A DNA stretch of 30,619 nt, taken from contig CAJTLF010000018.1 in the NCBI GenBank assembly GCA_910577555.1, positions 1-30,619 on the forward strand. Reading direction: 5' to 3'. Under the pieces are notes generated by a model. That model saw only the letters and a program-made list of their open reading frames with translations, did no database searches and was not told the origin of the DNA. This document shows positions 30,404 through 30,619 of the stretch, piece after piece; position 1 is the first letter of the stretch, and every line of letters starts with the position of its first letter. The position numbers and the translations under genes were made by a program. The stretch comes from an uncultured Christensenella sp. (GTDB taxonomy: Bacteria > Bacillota > Clostridia > Christensenellales > Borkfalkiaceae).

Positions 30404-30619
30404 TTACGGGGATAGTACAGAGTCTATATCAATTTTGTAGTAGATATGGATCTCTTGCGGTTTGCCAGTAACCGCTTCTTTGCCGCCGATGACAAGCCTA
30501 TCGAATAATGCCAAACACATTTCGCGAGTGAGCGTAGGCGAATTAAAATACATTTTCAACCTACGAATGAATTCATCCACGTCGGTTTTTGCTTGCGCTA
30601 CTTGTTCAAGTCCTTGGGC
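30404..30619 (-). CDS. C-terminal end of a second serine recombinase (partial)
   Basis: 71 codons open from the window edge to a TAA at 30406-30404. The sequence, with DVDEFIRRLKMY, LTREMCLALFDRLVIGG and IHIYYKIDIDSV, matches the DUF4368-type C-terminus of large serine recombinases (TnpX/Tn4451 group), by memory of the pattern LT..ML..LID+IVV......IEIYY. The rest of the gene lies beyond position 30619, so its integrity cannot be judged. The truncated recombinase follows 40 nt later on the same strand. Confidence 0.75.
   Translation of the reverse strand, partial: AQGLEQVAQAKTDVDEFIRRLKMYFNSPTLTREMCLALFDRLVIGGKEAVTGKPQEIHIYYKIDIDSVLSP

Noticed and set aside
29257..30619. One recombinase gene split by a frameshift
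   Set aside because: The upstream fragment is a C-terminal end and the downstream piece also has its own C-terminal end, so they derive from two genes.

Overview
The window reads as chromosome of a spore-forming Clostridia-type Firmicute, probably an uncultured gut lineage (Christensenellales-like is a guess). The reasons are Gram-positive style ribosome binding sites, a sigma-K gene, an EndoA-type MazF, an Lsa-type ABC-F protein, a cluster of lipoproteins, and a coding style rich in GAC, AAC and GCG codons with AT-rich gaps. No rRNA, tRNA or CRISPR array was seen.

Positions 1-19003 are mostly minus-strand housekeeping genes in short operons. In order along the window they are: an Lsa-like ABC-F ribosome-protection ATPase with an attenuator leader; a plus-strand GNAT acetyltransferase; der-plsY; a plus-strand DUF6881-like gene and a small membrane protein; lspA-rluD; mazF; a CaCA cation exchanger under a yybP-ykoY (Mn2+) riboswitch; the operon tyrS-yigZ-recX-birA-nnr (transcribed from 13535 down to 8953); sigK with a sigma-E-like promoter; and a heterodimeric ABC exporter pair followed by a membrane protein of unknown function.

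Positions 19228-29132 form the most unusual part. Four plus-strand lipoproteins carry SpaA/Ig-like, PPC-like and repeated C-terminal modules, and the first also carries a TlpA-type thioredoxin domain with a CNPC motif. They converge on a minus-strand pair: a membrane protein ending in a CMEC tail like the small CD1871A-type CXXC proteins, and a NapH-like membrane polyferredoxin fused to an external TlpA thioredoxin (WCTGC). Together they suggest a path carrying electrons from the cytoplasm through the membrane to surface lipoprotein thiols. That path is inferred from domains and proximity.

The right end (29257-30619) is mobile-element debris. A large serine recombinase lacks its catalytic domain, and directly upstream lies the C-terminal end of a second recombinase that runs off the window.

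Regulation is unusually readable here. Thirteen candidate promoters could be placed by eye, most with 17-18 nt spacers. Two of them, before der and lspA, sit so close to the start codon that the mRNAs should be almost leaderless.
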